A DNA stretch of 64,000 nt from Torymus aiolomorphi (lineage: Eukaryota; Arthropoda; Insecta; Hymenoptera; Torymidae). Below the pieces are notes generated by a model, which saw nothing but the letters and a program-made list of their open reading frames with translations, had not been told where the DNA came from and searched no databases. Numbering within the stretch: position 1 is the stretch's first letter; each line of letters starts with the position of its first letter. The translations under genes and the position numbers were made by a program. This document shows, in pieces, positions 11,983 through 23,571 of this stretch. The stretch lies in contig CM070877.1 of NCBI GenBank assembly GCA_036365515.1, positions 111,802,011-111,866,010 on the forward strand. Direction: 5' to 3'.

Positions 11983-12419
11983 GAGCGAAACTAGATTGCT
12001 GCATTACAACTCATTAACGCGCTATTATGAAAACACCATTCGTGCACATTATATTTTCAGTGTATACAATAAGCGAAATAATATGAAATAAAAGGAAAAA
12101 TAATATGTTTGTTTCAGACCTTTGTGGCCAAATTTTTGGGAAATCCCAGCGACGTTGGTGAGCCACGTTCAACATGGTGGCGTCAAATAAGTGTAGAGGA
12201 GCGAGGAAGTCTTAATTGGAAAATTTATAGTATTGACGATTTGATGATCTTCTGTTTATTTTTGTATCCAAGATGACCCTTTTCTAATTATTCTTATTTC
12301 TTATGTATTAATTGGGTCAAATTTGATTAAATTTACTAATTTTTTGGTTTTTTGCTAATATGCTGAATTTCTTTGTTATTTTTACGTGCAATTTATTGGT
12401 TGTTAATATTTCACCATTT
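11983..12419. other. Non-repetitive spacer, possible exon-like stretch
   Basis: After the satellite element there is unassigned sequence. A segment at about 12117-12215 after TTTCAG is open in one frame and less AT-rich than its surroundings, but it matches no family I recognise. No gene is called. Confidence 0.3.
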
Positions 12420-13110
12420 TGCTTCGTTTTAGAGGACATTTGTGATAGTAAAAAAAAATTTGGAGAAAATTGTTAGAAATGTTGCTTAGCACATTTGGAA
12501 TCGAAATATACTATTTTTAGAAAATGTCCGTATGGATGTATCATATAGAATATGGACTACTACTATAACTTGCTAAATTTTTGTTTTTTTGTTGATTATT
12601 GTTTGAGAAAAAAAATAAAAAAGGCGTTTTTTGACGTTGAATAACTATATATTAAAATTGGCTCAGTTACTTTGAAATTCTTTGGAGAGATTGATTTTGT
12701 ATACCAATCAAGAATGTTCTTTGGGTAAAAGTATTGGTCCATAAATTTCAGAGATATTTGAGGTTGAAATTTTTTGACCTTTTTCTTCAAATCGTCATTT
12801 CTGGAGAATGGCTTGATGGTTCAGCCTGGAGTTTATAGAAGATTTTGCATCTGAAATAGGTAATGTGTGAAAATTTTGATCAAGATCATTCGATTATTTT
12901 AGAGACATTTATGATTAAAAATTTCCGAAATTTTTTGAAACATTTTTTAAATCTTGAAATTCATACACAAATTTGTATGTTATGTAGGTAATATTTGAGC
13001 AAAATTTTATGAAGATTATTCGGTTATTTTCAAAGATATTCAGCATTGAAAATTCAGCTCGGTTTCTATTTACAATTAGTAATGTGGTAAAGGCTAAAAA
13101 ATACAAAAGT
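12420..13110 (-). repeat. CA-anchored dispersed repeat, copy 2 (inverted)
   Basis: Read on the minus strand, it has 'catccatacggacattttc', 'cgattccaaat' and 'ttttactatcaca', matching 40150-40250. It also has 'caacctcaaatatctc' and 'cccaaagaac', matching 39520-39560. The CA microsatellite itself is missing at the junction near 12540. Confidence 0.6.
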
Positions 13111-13559
13111 AGGCAAAGGAATTAGGCAAAGGAAATAGGCAAAGGCAAAGGAAAGGACCCCAGTGCATTTAAAATTAAGAAAATTGGTGTACAATACTAA
13201 AGTGCAACTGGTGACCGTTTTACATTTCAGTTATATGACTTGAGTGCATTACAAAGATGCATATAAGCTTGCAGAACACTTTGGAAGCTTCGAGAATACT
13301 TGATTATTTTGGTTGTGACGTCACAGGCGATGAGTATATTGCTATTTATGAATGGAGCGTCGACTACGTATGTTTATATTTACAGATACGTGTTTATCAA
13401 CAGACGCACGTGTATGTATTTATATTATTGTTCAGGATGCACTACATGAGTCAATTTATGCACCTCACACCCCCCTTTGTTTGTTCAAAAGAAGTTTAGT
13501 TTCTACATACTATGTAACTATGTATTTTGTCACTGCTCCCCTTTTCTCTCTCGACTCGT
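13111..13559. other. Spacer with a short AGGCAAAGGA minisatellite
   Basis: About four imperfect copies of AGGCAAAGGAA lie at 13112-13156. The rest is unassigned; short ORFs here show no family features. Confidence 0.35.
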
Positions 13560-14331
13560 GTCAGCCGGGCATAAAATGATACTTAGGCCGAATTTCTAAT
13601 AGGGCCTTTTCTTTTATTCTTTGTTTTGACATGTGCTGTGCCCATCGGCGTATGAGTGGTGAGAGTTCGGTAGGAGAGATAAATTGAAATGAAGGGTTGA
13701 TACGGCCGTTGGTTGGCCGCGGATGAATATGTAGATAGAGTGGAGACAGGGACAGAGAGGTAGCTGCGTGTTTGAAACTCGCGCGCTCGCGAGCGGTCGC
13801 AAAGTCGAGCGAGTTGGCAGCACCGAGCAGGCAGACAACCGTCGATGCGGACACGAGGGAACGTTACGAGTTGCCGGCGCGCGGAGAATCGACAGTGGAG
13901 ATAGAGAAAAAACAGATGAGAGCAGAGACGCGCGCGAGCGGTTATTTTTCCCGAACGGTTTTTGACAGAGAGTTTTTGGTGTGCGGAAGAAAAGGACGTC
14001 GATAAGAAGAGCAGTGCGAAGCAGAGAGAAAGTGACGACGACAAGGAGAGTGGTGCGAAGCAGCAGGGTAAAATGAGTGACGACGACGAAGAGAGCGGTG
14101 CCAAGCAGCAGGACGAGAGGAAGGCGTTGAGAAGAGTGGAGAGAAAGAGGGGGAAGGTATTTATCAGTGAAGGCGTACAAGGGAGTGCGAGCGACGAGCG
14201 CCGGCGAGGGCCCAGACAACAGCGAGGGGTCATCGTGGCGACGAAGGCAGCTACTTTGGGGAGGCAGCACCAGGTGTGGGTGTGCAGCGAAACAGTGCGC
14301 GAGCGGCAATCGCGTACGCGTTGAGCATGAA

Positions 14332-14381
<50 letters not shown>

Positions 14382-14855
14382 GTGCGCGGCGAAGTGGAGC
14401 GAAAAAGACGAGGACGACGGCGTGTCGCGCCGCGACGGAGTTCGTTGCGTTCGGCGTGCGCGTGGGACAGAGGTTTTCGCATGGCCTCGTACGCGGCGAT
14501 TGTGGAGAGAGAGAGAGAGATCGGTGCGCGTGGCGATTCTTGGAATCACGTCGCGGAGGTTTTCGGTTTTTACGCGAGTGTTGCGCGGCCTCGTGCACGA
14601 CTACGGTGTAGAGAGAGATTCGTGTGCGCGGCGATTCCTGAAATCGCGCCGCGGCGGTTTTCGGCTTTCGCTCTTGAGTTCTCGCACGGCCTTGTGCACG
14701 GCGATAGGGTAGAGAGAGAGAGTGTGAGACAGATGCACATGTGCGGCGACTCTTCGAATCGCGCCGTGATAGTTTCTTGACATCGCGAAGGGCTCGTGGA
14801 GGATCGTGCACGGCGACCGTGGGAAGAGAGAGAGAGGGAGAGAGAGAGAGAGAGA
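13560..14855. repeat. GA-rich, CpG-rich minisatellite region
   Basis: GC content rises sharply. From about 14380 there are loose repeats of about 100 bp, each with 'gcgcggcgattc', an 'aatcgcgccgcgg'-like block, 'ttttcgg' and a GA run. A (GA)n tract sits at 14335-14380. Long ORFs on both strands are Arg/Ser/Leu-rich and follow the GA/CT composition, so no protein is called. Similar sequence (20773-21060) lies on the far side of the LINE, suggesting the LINE split one locus. Confidence 0.55.
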
Positions 14856-15163
14856 TTAGATTAGATTAGATTAGATAATGTTTATTGCTGTTCATTGTGT
14901 TGAACAATAGAGACAAGATTTACAATTAGCGTTATTACAAAGAGTGTTGTTACAAAGAGTTATTACAAATAGCGAAATATTACGAATATTACGAATAGTG
15001 AGTGGTTACGCAAAGTATACTGAAACTGCAAAAAATTAAAAATAAAAAAAATAAGACTAAAAAATAGAGCGCAAAAAATAAAAATAGAGCGCAAAATAAA
15101 AAGCAAAAGCATGACGATGGATGGAATGATCATGACATAGATGGGGCATAGTTTTTGTGCGTT

Positions 15164-18071
15164 TTACGCATCGGAATTGAAGAGATGTTGATGAAGACAT
15201 GATTTGAAATGGGGAACAGAAATGATATTGCGGATGTTTGATGGTAATGAATTCCAGAGATATGCAGAACTGATATGAAATGAGTTTTTCAGTGTCACGG
15301 TACTAAAGCTACGAATATCTAAGGGCTTCATTTCACCCCTGACTGGTCGAGTAGCAACTGCAAAATCAAAAAAGGCCAGTAGATAGGACGGCGTAGCTGT
15401 ATTGAAGATTTTGCGTAGTAAATTCGCAGCAAAATACTTCGCACGTGCAGTCGTAGTCAACCAGCCAAGCTCACGCCTGTAGCGAGTTATATGCTCCCTC
15501 CGTTTCAAGCCATAGATGTAACGGATACCTGAGTTGACAAGTGTCTGAAGTCTGTCGTTGACATCCTTCGAGAGATTGTTGTATACAACGCAGCAGTAGT
15601 CAATCACCGGAAAAAGAAGCATTTGGATAAGATGCTTACGCAGACGTAGGTTGGTGCTTTTTCTAAAATAATAGAGACGGTACATAAGAGCACGAACTCG
15701 GCGGCAAATATGCGCAATATGCTCATTCCAGTTGAGCTTAGAGTCAAGCACCACACCCAAATTGCGCAATGAAGATTCATAGAGGACAGGGGTGCAACCA
15801 ATATCGATGAAGTTTCTGGTTACAGAGGGGAGAGAATTGATATAGCGAGGAGAACCTATTACCATGGCTTTCGTCTTACCGACATTGAGCCGAAGTGCAT
15901 TGCGAGTGGCCCAGCTCATGATGCGGTCTGCATTTGAGCTCATCTTAGCAGAAAAATTGTCGAGCTCCTCAAGAGGACAGCTGATATAGAGCTGAAGGTC
16001 ATCAGCATACATGATGTGGGAAACATCATGATCAAGACATAGGGTCAGATCGTTAACATAAATGGCAAAGAGCAATGGCCCCAACACAGAGCCCTGAGGT
16101 ACTCCGGTATTCAGCTCCAGAAACGATGAAAAGTTGCCTTTGTTGTCAACGACCGCTTGCTGACGACCAACCAAATACGACGCTATCCAATTGATTACTG
16201 ATTTAGAGAAACCATGCTCGAGCAATTTCTGTAGGAGCTTGACGTGACAGACAGAGTCAAAAGCCTTACTAAAGTCAAATAGAAGAAGCAGAGTGACTCG
16301 TTTCCTATTTATTCCAAGCCTAATATCGTCAGTGAGCTTCAGTAGGGCTGTTTGAGTGCTGTGTCCAGATCGAAAACCAGTTTGAAGAGGATTGAGAAGA
16401 AGCCTAGATTCTAAGTAACAAGACATTTGCTGGTATACCAACCACTCAAGTGCTTTAGAGAGAAAACAAAGGAGAGATATTGGGCGAAAATCACTCAAGC
16501 TATTCGGGGTATTCACCTTGTTCAGGGCAATTACGGAAGATTTCTTCCATAGTTGCGAAAGCATGCTTCGCGTAGAGTTTGGTTAAAAACTTTACAGATG
16601 ATAGGCGCAAGAAAAGGTAGTGCAAGTAATATTATACGCTGCGGAATACCATCAGGTCCTCTAGCTTGTGTACTAAAGTGATTTACTGCATCACATATAT
16701 CAGAGATTTGGAACTCCCTAAATGAGAAACACTCAGCGTTGTTTGATGGGGTCAGGGTACTGAGAAAGTCAGAAACAGAAGGAGTAGCCGGATCATAAGA
16801 AACGCTTCTAAAATGTGCATTGAGCTGGTCGATGGAGAACAACGATGAAGTTGATTTTTCGGTCCTGTGATGCCTAAATGCTGAAGCTCACGCCAGATAT
16901 CCTTCGGATTCGTCCGCGTTGATAATCGATGATGGTAATAGTTATTTCTGGCTTCCTCATTTGAAGAATGTGCTGAATCTCGAGCTTCACGGTATAAATA
17001 CAGATCATGTTCTGTACGAGACCTGCGAAAACGCTTATACAAGCGATCTCTCTCTGATTAAGACACGATGTTCTGGCATAAACCATGGATGCCTGTTTTT
17101 TCCAGGAGTAACAGTTTTGACCGGGGCGAGATTATTGATAGCTGTAGCCACGTGGGATTGCAGGACAGAGACACATTCATGAAGGGGAGCCGACTCAGCG
17201 ACAGACCAATCCAAACCTCTCAGAAAGTCAATAAGAGACTCCGCGCTAATGGCATTATAGTCACGATAGGTGAATGATGTTAATGAGGGTTTGGGGGTTT
17301 GAAGCGCAAGTGTAGCAGCGATAAGATCATGACCGTTGATGAATGGTGACTCAGTCTTCGAGAAGTCTAATATGCGGTCTTGTTCATCTATTAAGCAGAG
17401 ATCAAGCCAGGTGTCGGAGGTAAGTTTGTGGTGAGTCGCACCGTACGGAACATTGTGGAGTCCATTTTCTGCAATAAACTTGCGAATGAAAACCGCATCA
17501 TCAGATAAGGAGAGCTGGTCGGCATTAAAATCGCCAAGAATAATCTTAGTGCTGTAGTCATGCATGTAGGTAGTGATTTTGTCTATAAAATCAGTATCTC
17601 TAAGAAAAGGCGCGTGTGGTGGTCGATAGACTACAGCGACGAAAAATGGCGGATGACCATTGCCTGTTACTTCACAGAAGAGATATTCTGGCTTGCCTGG
17701 TTTACCAGTCCAGACACCATCTGATGAGCAGAGAACAGTGGCAGAAATAGAGTTGTGGATGAAGAGCGCAACACCACCACCGTTCCTATTACGATCGCGC
17801 CGAAAAAGAATGTAGTCATGTAAGAAGACAATATTGCTATAATCTGCTACAGGATCAAGCCAGGTCTCAGTAACAGCTATTACATGGAAGAAGTTGTGAG
17901 TAGACAGATAGTGATTGATCATTCCCATGTGCGCTCGAATAGAGTTTGCATTAAAGTGGCATACTCTGAGGCCGTGGTTCCGAGACCCGGAAAAACTTGA
18001 TGTGGATGAAGATGGAGGGTGAGTAGGGATGAGATTAACATGATTGAAAGAATAGTGATGATGAGATGAGT
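15164..18071 (-). pseudogene. LINE ORF2: endonuclease and reverse transcriptase, frameshifted
   Basis: The APE-type endonuclease lies at about 18000-17035, with an N-terminal FNANSIR motif in frame upstream of 17928, then TETWLD, ILGDFNAD and a GHDLIAA motif near the end. The reverse transcriptase at 16564-15164 shows LSDFRPISLL, FDFSKAFDSV, GVPQGSVLGPLLF and the catalytic YADDLQLY. The frame changes near 17040, 16845 and 16560, so the protein is broken in this copy. The frame opens at the ORF1 stop codon, which suggests coupled translation. A C-terminal RNase H was not seen. Confidence 0.88.
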
Positions 18072-19211
18072 CTAAGCTAAAAAATGATTGAGCTCTTCAG
18101 TAGATGAAATGATAGTTGCGTGATCTTCTTTTTTCTTCTTGATGTAGAGACGACCACTACGTACATAAGTAATGAAACCTTTCTTTTTCGCCTCAGTTCG
18201 TGCCTGCAAACGCAGTCTATGTAGGTCTGCAGGAAGCAACTCGTTTATGTTGATGAGTGAGGGCGGTAAGGGAGTCGTTATTTTGGCTAATTCAAGCAGT
18301 TCGACATTGAGCTGCGACGAGTGCAGTTTTCCCATTTTTATTTTTGCATTAATGAGATTCAGCATCAGATCAGGCGATGACAGGCGTACAATGAGCGGTA
18401 CAGAGATAGTTTTAGCAGGAGTGTGACTGTCAGACAGCTGAGTGTCAGCAGTAGCATCCGGGGAGGAAGTGGATGGTACATGCTCAGTTATTGTTTTGCT
18501 ATGCATTCGGCGTACATGCATAATATCACGTTCCAGGAAACCAGGATCGAGAACTTTAAGCGCTGCAAATACAAGGCCTTTCATGGTCGACGTTTCTGTT
18601 GTTGTTGGAAGTCCTGTAATTACGAGCTCGTTGGCAACACTGCGTTGTAGGGTATAAAGATTTTGTACATCATTCTCCAGTTTCTTCAAACGGTTAGCAG
18701 CAGAAACATCAAGAGCAGGTGGAGCTTGTTTAGCTGTGCTAAGAGCAGCAACCTGCTGACGAAGGCTCAGCTGCTCAGTCTGCACATGTGAAATGGCCTC
18801 TTCCGCAGCCGATAAACGCGTTACAAGACTTGGTAACACATCCAGAGATGATAGCCTCTCCTCGATGTTTGTGATCGCCGTTGAAAATTCCCCTAGTCTG
18901 GCATCAATGGTTGAGCTCAACGTGTTCATACTGCCTTCAAGGTTTTCTAGCCTGGTAAGTTTTTGAAGGATCTGTTGTAAAGGGTCAAATGACGGTGCAC
19001 TATTGCTCCCATTGAGTGTCTCATCTCTCTGCTTATTAGTATTAGTATTTGCCGCAGAAATGCAAGCTCGACAGGCACTAATAAGCTTGTTTGCTTTGTT
19101 GTGAACCTGCTTGAAAGTCGTGCAATTAGGATGGAAGTTGCTATTGCAGTGTTCACATGTACTACATTTCGTTTTTATACTTTTGCTGCAGCCACGACAA
19201 ATAATGTCCAT
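18072..19211 (-). CDS. LINE ORF1: PHD-like zinc finger, coiled coil, RNA-binding region
   Basis: This 379-residue frame is intact. Residues 5-30 hold a Cys/His finger (CRGCSK, CEHCNSNFHPNC) of the type found at the start of CR1/Jockey-like ORF1 proteins. Residues about 75-180 are heptad-rich and likely coiled coil, fitting oligomerisation. Residues about 190-260 (NELVITGLP...) look like an RRM-like fold, and the Lys-rich C-terminus (RSGRLYIKKKKE) matches the C-terminal domain of insect LINE ORF1 proteins. Its role is nucleic-acid chaperone in the retrotransposition particle. It lies directly upstream of ORF2 and ends where the ORF2 frame opens. Confidence 0.8.
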   Translation of the reverse strand: MDIICRGCSKSIKTKCSTCEHCNSNFHPNCTTFKQVHNKANKLISACRACISAANTNTNKQRDETLNGSNSAPSFDPLQQILQKLTRLENLEGSMNTLSSTIDARLGEFSTAITNIEERLSSLDVLPSLVTRLSAAEEAISHVQTEQLSLRQQVAALSTAKQAPPALDVSAANRLKKLENDVQNLYTLQRSVANELVITGLPTTTETSTMKGLVFAALKVLDPGFLERDIMHVRRMHSKTITEHVPSTSSPDATADTQLSDSHTPAKTISVPLIVRLSSPDLMLNLINAKIKMGKLHSSQLNVELLELAKITTPLPPSLININELLPADLHRLRLQARTEAKKKGFITYVRSGRLYIKKKKEDHATIISSTEELNHFLA

Positions 19212-19444
19212 TTTGTTTTGTGTATCGAGCGCACGAAAGATGTATGTTATGAGTAATGAGAGATAAAAACTAGAATCTACAACACGAAAGTTAAAAATGA
19301 CAAATGAGCTGAAACGTGAAAAATGGAAAATAAAAAATGAAATGCACGACGTAGTGTCAGTTTATGAAGGCGAGATGCAAGATACAATGATGAATATAAG
19401 TGCAAAAATTACAAAAAAATAAATAAATAAATAAATAAATAAAA

Positions 19445-19511
<67 letters not shown>

Positions 19512-20769
19512 ATTAATAAATTAAAAATAAAAAAAAAAAATAAATTTTTTTAATAATCACTGGTATAAAAGGCCGCTGCAGTTTAACAGACACACAGTTA
19601 TGAATAAAAACAAGAAAAAAAACAAGAAAAACAAGAAAACAGCATTAAAAAGTGTTAAAAATAGCCTGCTGCTTATGATCTATGAATGTAGTGATCAAGA
19701 CCTTAACTAGGTCAGACAAGCCGGCAAAGCAGGGGCCTTTTACACCCGTTTACACAGTAGTATAAAACGCAAGCAGTCAGACTTAATAAAATATCAAACG
19801 TATAATCTATTCAGTTAAAAACTATAGATCGGCAGAGATGGTGGTTATTAAATAGAAAAAAAAAAAAAAATGAAATTTTTGTAAATGAAAGAGTGAGCGA
19901 CCAGATAATTATTAAAAATTAGTTAATTAGAAAGATCAGAAACGCTATGCAATATATATAAAAATAGAAAGAAAAATAAATAAAAGAAAATTAAAAATTG
20001 TACAATTAGTAAAAATGGCAGTTTCAGCTACTTTAGTATAATAAAATTAAATTAAAAAGAAAACGCAGGTCAAACAAATTAAAAGCAATTAAAATTAAAA
20101 CAAGTTAAGTAGCAGTGGCCGGCAAGGTAGATCGCGGGTAAATGATCAAGCTCACACTCACGCTCGCACTCGCACTGCGCGAGGTGTGTTGCGCAGGATG
20201 ACAGGCAAAACGCTGACTCACGCAAAAAAGAAGAATGCCTATGGGCATAAAACAGCTGATGAAAGTGGTGAGCAAGGCAGCATATGATGGCGCACACAGC
20301 TGGTCACGTCCTCTCAGCTGATTAAATGCAGGTAGCGGGACAACACAGCAGATAGTGAGGCAGCAAGCCAATAAGCTGATCGGACAGCGACCGGTGCACT
20401 GCGCGTAATGCAGCCTATAGGTTGCGGCAGTGCAGCGGCACAGAGGCGGGTGCCGTCGCAGTGTGATGAAGCGGTGCCAAAAAGGTGCGAAGCTGACGAT
20501 GCTGTGAGCTGCAGTTGTGTAAATTGAGTGATTGAGTGTGTTGCGTGTGCCGAGTGCTTGACGTGTTGAGGTTAGGGCGTCTGCGTGTAGAGGAAAAGGT
20601 CCCCGGCACATAAAACTGGAGCGCGATGCCTCCAGTTTTTGGGCTGGGAGCTTGAGTGCCGCCTGGGGCTCCTTTTCCTGCAATGATTTGACTCCGAGGA
20701 GTAAAAACTTTATTAGTGATGCTGAATAATGCGAGAGCTCAAGCAGAACCCGTCTACACTTACCGCCAA

Positions 20770-20772
<3 letters not shown>
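19212..20772 (-). other. 5' untranslated region of the LINE (inferred)
   Basis: No coding frame is credible. It holds an (AAAT)n microsatellite (19405-19512), AT-rich sequence and a GC-rich block at 20100-20690 with a hairpin around 'aaactggagcgcgatgcctccagttt'. I assign it to the LINE because GA repeats restart at its far edge. Part of it could instead be older flanking DNA. Confidence 0.45.
19405..19512. repeat. (AAAT)n microsatellite
   Basis: About 25 copies of AAAT with one break near 19440. Confidence 0.95.
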
Positions 20773-20815
<43 letters not shown>

Positions 20816-20880
20816 TTCGAGAGTGCTAATGCGGGGCTCGTGCTGCGGCGATTCGGCGAGAGCATGCGGTTAGAGATCCG

Positions 20881-20924
<44 letters not shown>

Positions 20925-21060
20925 GAGAGAGAGACAGAGAGCGTAAGAGAGTGAATTAGCGTGAGTCATTTCGATGATCGCGCTGCGGTGATTCTACGGG
21001 AGCATGCGATTAGATTCGTGGAGAGAGAGGGAGAGAGTGTGCCAGCTTCGTGGAGTCGTA
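20773..21060. repeat. GA microsatellite and GC-rich minisatellite
   Basis: Three (GA)n tracts alternate with a repeated unit containing 'gctgcggcgattcggcgagagcatgcg' (two to three imperfect copies). It is compositionally like 13560-14855. Confidence 0.65.
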
Positions 21061-22399
21061 TTCGCGAAGCTTTCGTTGTATTCGTTGCGAGCGTGGCGGC
21101 GGTTTGAGCACCGCGCGTGAAGTTATTCGTTGCGCCACTTGGCGTTTGGTGCGTGAACATGCGAAAGAGAGCTGCCTCGTAGAATGGAGTGTATTCATGC
21201 ATAAGCTAATTTAGAAAATTGTAGTCAGGGTTTTTAGTTTAATAAACTAAGAGTTTAACTGGAGTTAGTGTGTGAATATTTATTTTGCGAGATTACTCCT
21301 TTCCCAACCTTTTCAGCATCGTAGCTTTCCCAGGTATACGACGTCACAGCGAAATCTCCTTTTGGATGGTGTGTCGAGAGAGAGCGAGAGGAAGAGAGAG
21401 GAGGTTAATAATTATTTTATTTGCGGGTGTTCGGGCTCGGCGTTCATCGCCTAAGTACACTGTCGCAACTATTAATTTTAATGTTACAGCGATTATATTT
21501 TTAAAATAAAACAAAAATGTGGTTTTATTTAATCTTTTCTTCAATACCTTTAAATATTGACGAACTGTGAGATTCTTGGTTTAACCAAGCGGTATTTTTA
21601 TGAGACAATATTCGCACTATGTGAATTTTTCGTGGATTTCACGCAGTCTACTGGCTTATGCGTAACCTATAAATTTTTCCTGTAGAGTATGAACTTTCTT
21701 AAATACCTTTCCTTTTTTCTACCTTATCAATTCCGCATTCGCCCAGGGGTATGTCTGTGGGGTGGAGAAAATCTGCAGGCAAACCACGAGGGATTAATCC
21801 TAATTAGGAAAAACTCGCCCCGGCACGGTCGGTGTATCGGAATAATTCAGTTTAAATGTCTAGGTCACATTCCGTATTCTTAGACACCGAAACTGTATTT
21901 ATTTATCTTCACCTATCCATCAATTTGTCAGAAATTCAACACCTAACCGATCACACGAGGAAGTTCACAGGAAAATGCTGTCACTCATCCAAATAGTGGC
22001 TGCGCCCAAAGCTGCTTAATCTCAGTGATTGGCCGTGGTGGCGACTGCACAACCTGCCAAACTGTCGGTAAACTAATATTATATAATTTTATATCTAAAA
22101 CGAAGAAGTAAAAGAAATGAAATTTAAAAATCGACTTTTATTAATAACCAAAAGGAAAATCAACTAATGACAAACAACGTTTAATTCTTAAAATAAATGT
22201 AAAACAAACGAAAAATGCGATTGCGGGAAAAAGTCGATGACGAGGTTAACTTATGATAACGTAAGAGTCAACGGAATATATAGCCAGAGAGACAGATAGA
22301 TGGTGAAACAAAGACAGAGAACAGAGGGATGGTAAGACGGAGAACCGGAAAGACAGAGAAACATAGTGCAAAAAGGACAGACATACATAGTGACGTAGA
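21061..22399. other. Unassigned sequence
   Basis: Mixed composition. No ORF with family features, no RNA gene and no clear element ends. Near 22270-22390 and again at 22740 and 23600 there is purine-rich 'gagagacagatagat' simple sequence. Confidence 0.35.
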
Positions 22400-22680
22400 T
22401 TAAATAGTACATTACGATTCTAGTGCCTTAAGCGTTCTATTCTTGCACGACGTGAAATAAACGTCCGAGCGCAGCGAGGGTGATAATTCACGTCGAGCAG
22501 GGGACCACTGAAGGCACTGGTGTCGTACGATATTTTATAGCAGATTTACATAAATCCACTGTCACACCTATCTCCCTCGCTTACGCTCGGGCGCTATTGC
22601 ATGGTGCTACAATAGACTACTTATACTATGGATAGGCGTGACTATTAAGTGCGGATTTAGGTCACACCGTACTATGAAAT
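22400..22680. repeat. Palindromic AATAGTAT-family module
   Basis: It opens with AATAGTACATTACGATTC. A first palindrome centres on CGTCCGAGCGCAGCGAGGGT and closes at 'gtacgatattttatag'. A second half has CCCTCGCTTACGCTCGGGCG and ends 'tcacaccgtactatgaaat'. It shares its core with 4560-4710. Confidence 0.6.
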
Positions 22681-22799
22681 AACATAGAGGCGAAGAAACA
22701 GATAGACAGAGATATGGGGTGACGGAGGAGCAGAGAGTCAGAGAGACAGATTAATAGAGTGATAGAAATCCGAAACAATAGATAGCTTGAGAGAATTCG

Positions 22800-23571
22800 C
22801 CTTGTTAAGACCAGCGTGAGATCCCCTCGCGGTCTAAATTCGAAACGCTGATTAAAGGATAAATATAGCTGATTAGCATGACTGGTACATGGAGAAAAGT
22901 TTATTTAATTAAAAAATAAAATAAATAGTGATGCGATGAACTTCGGAAAGTCTTTTATTGATTTGTTCGATATTGTAAGATATATTGGTAATGGCACAAG
23001 GCCTTATGTGGAAGGTGAGAGAATTTATAAGGCAAATCACATAATGTTTTGTAGGTTAGCCAAAGAAAATAATGATTGCTCAGCAGAGATAGTAGCACTG
23101 TGCTTAAAGACGTCGAGTTTTCAAGAATCTCCTCATGAAATAAGAGTAAAGATCTGCTCAAGTGTAAGCGCTGATGAACATGTCATTCAATGTATGTGCT
23201 CTTGCAAAGCTGGTGTTTTGAAAAAATGCAAGCACTCTGTTGCAGGAGAATTTTGTAAACTCGACGTCTTTAAACACAGTACTACTGTCTCTGCTGAGCG
23301 ATCATTATTTTCTTTGGTTAACCTACAAAATATTATATGATTTGCCTTATAAACTCTCTCGCCTTCCACATAAGGCCTTTTGCCAATATATCTTACAATA
23401 TCGGACAAATCAATAAAAGACTTTTCGACGTTCATCGCATCACTATTTATTTTATTTTTTAATTCAATAAACTTTTCTCCACATAACGCTTATGCTAATC
23501 AGCTGTGTTTATTCTTTAATCAGCGGTTCGAGTTTTGACCGCGAGGGACGCTCACGCTGGTCTTAAAAAGG
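22800..23571. mobile_element. 772-bp foldback element carrying a SWIM-domain fragment
   Basis: The two arms (22800-23140 and 23571-23245) are inverted copies from the termini inwards. The left terminus is CCTTGTTAAGACCAGCGTGA and the right mirrors CCTTTTTAAGACCAGCGTGA. The shared arm includes the start codon and about 60 codons of the same protein fragment, so each strand reads a similar N-terminus. The loop (about 23140-23245) holds the zinc-finger part once. This looks like a foldback that captured a gene piece. No target duplication was found. Confidence 0.72.
22936..23340 (+). CDS. SWIM zinc-finger protein fragment inside a foldback
   Basis: A 134-residue open frame starts at an ATG. Residues 1-70 are the arm-encoded part (SFIDLFDIVRYIG, YVEGERIYKANH). 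Residues about 92-112 read HVIQCMCSCKAGVLKKCKHS, which fits the SWIM finger CxC-x(7)-CxH. SWIM fingers occur in MULE-like transposase derivatives and in a group of insect proteins of unclear role. After the finger the frame runs into the second arm and codes for antisense of the first arm, so its C-terminal third is not natural protein. The inverted arm encodes the related N-terminus at 23435-23220 on the minus strand, with differences such as N-F-G versus N-V-E near the start. Confidence 0.55.
   Translation: MNFGKSFIDLFDIVRYIGNGTRPYVEGERIYKANHIMFCRLAKENNDCSAEIVALCLKTSSFQESPHEIRVKICSSVSADEHVIQCMCSCKAGVLKKCKHSVAGEFCKLDVFKHSTTVSAERSLFSLVNLQNII

Larger units (their letters stand above)
14856..20772 (-). 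mobile_element. CR1/Jockey-superfamily LINE, near full length
   Basis: On the minus strand the order is a 5' region (20772-19212), ORF1, ORF2 and a 3' UTR that ends in about four copies of TCTAA at 14856-14880. A short tandem-repeat tail rather than poly(A) fits the CR1/L2 side of the group. Both flanks are GA microsatellite (14820-14855 and 20773-20812), so the element sits inside a (GA)n tract. ORF2 has a few frameshifts, so the copy is recent but probably inactive. The exact 5' end is inferred from where GA repeats resume. Confidence 0.7.

Noticed and set aside
12117..12215. Possible exon after TTTCAG
   Set aside because: Open for about 40 codons but with no recognisable family, no partner exon and no clear donor.
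13583..14549. Overlapping ORFs of about 300 residues on the minus strand, rich in Ser/Leu/Arg
   Set aside because: They follow the CT/GA composition in several frames and both strands, have no domain and repeat with the minisatellite. Not genes.
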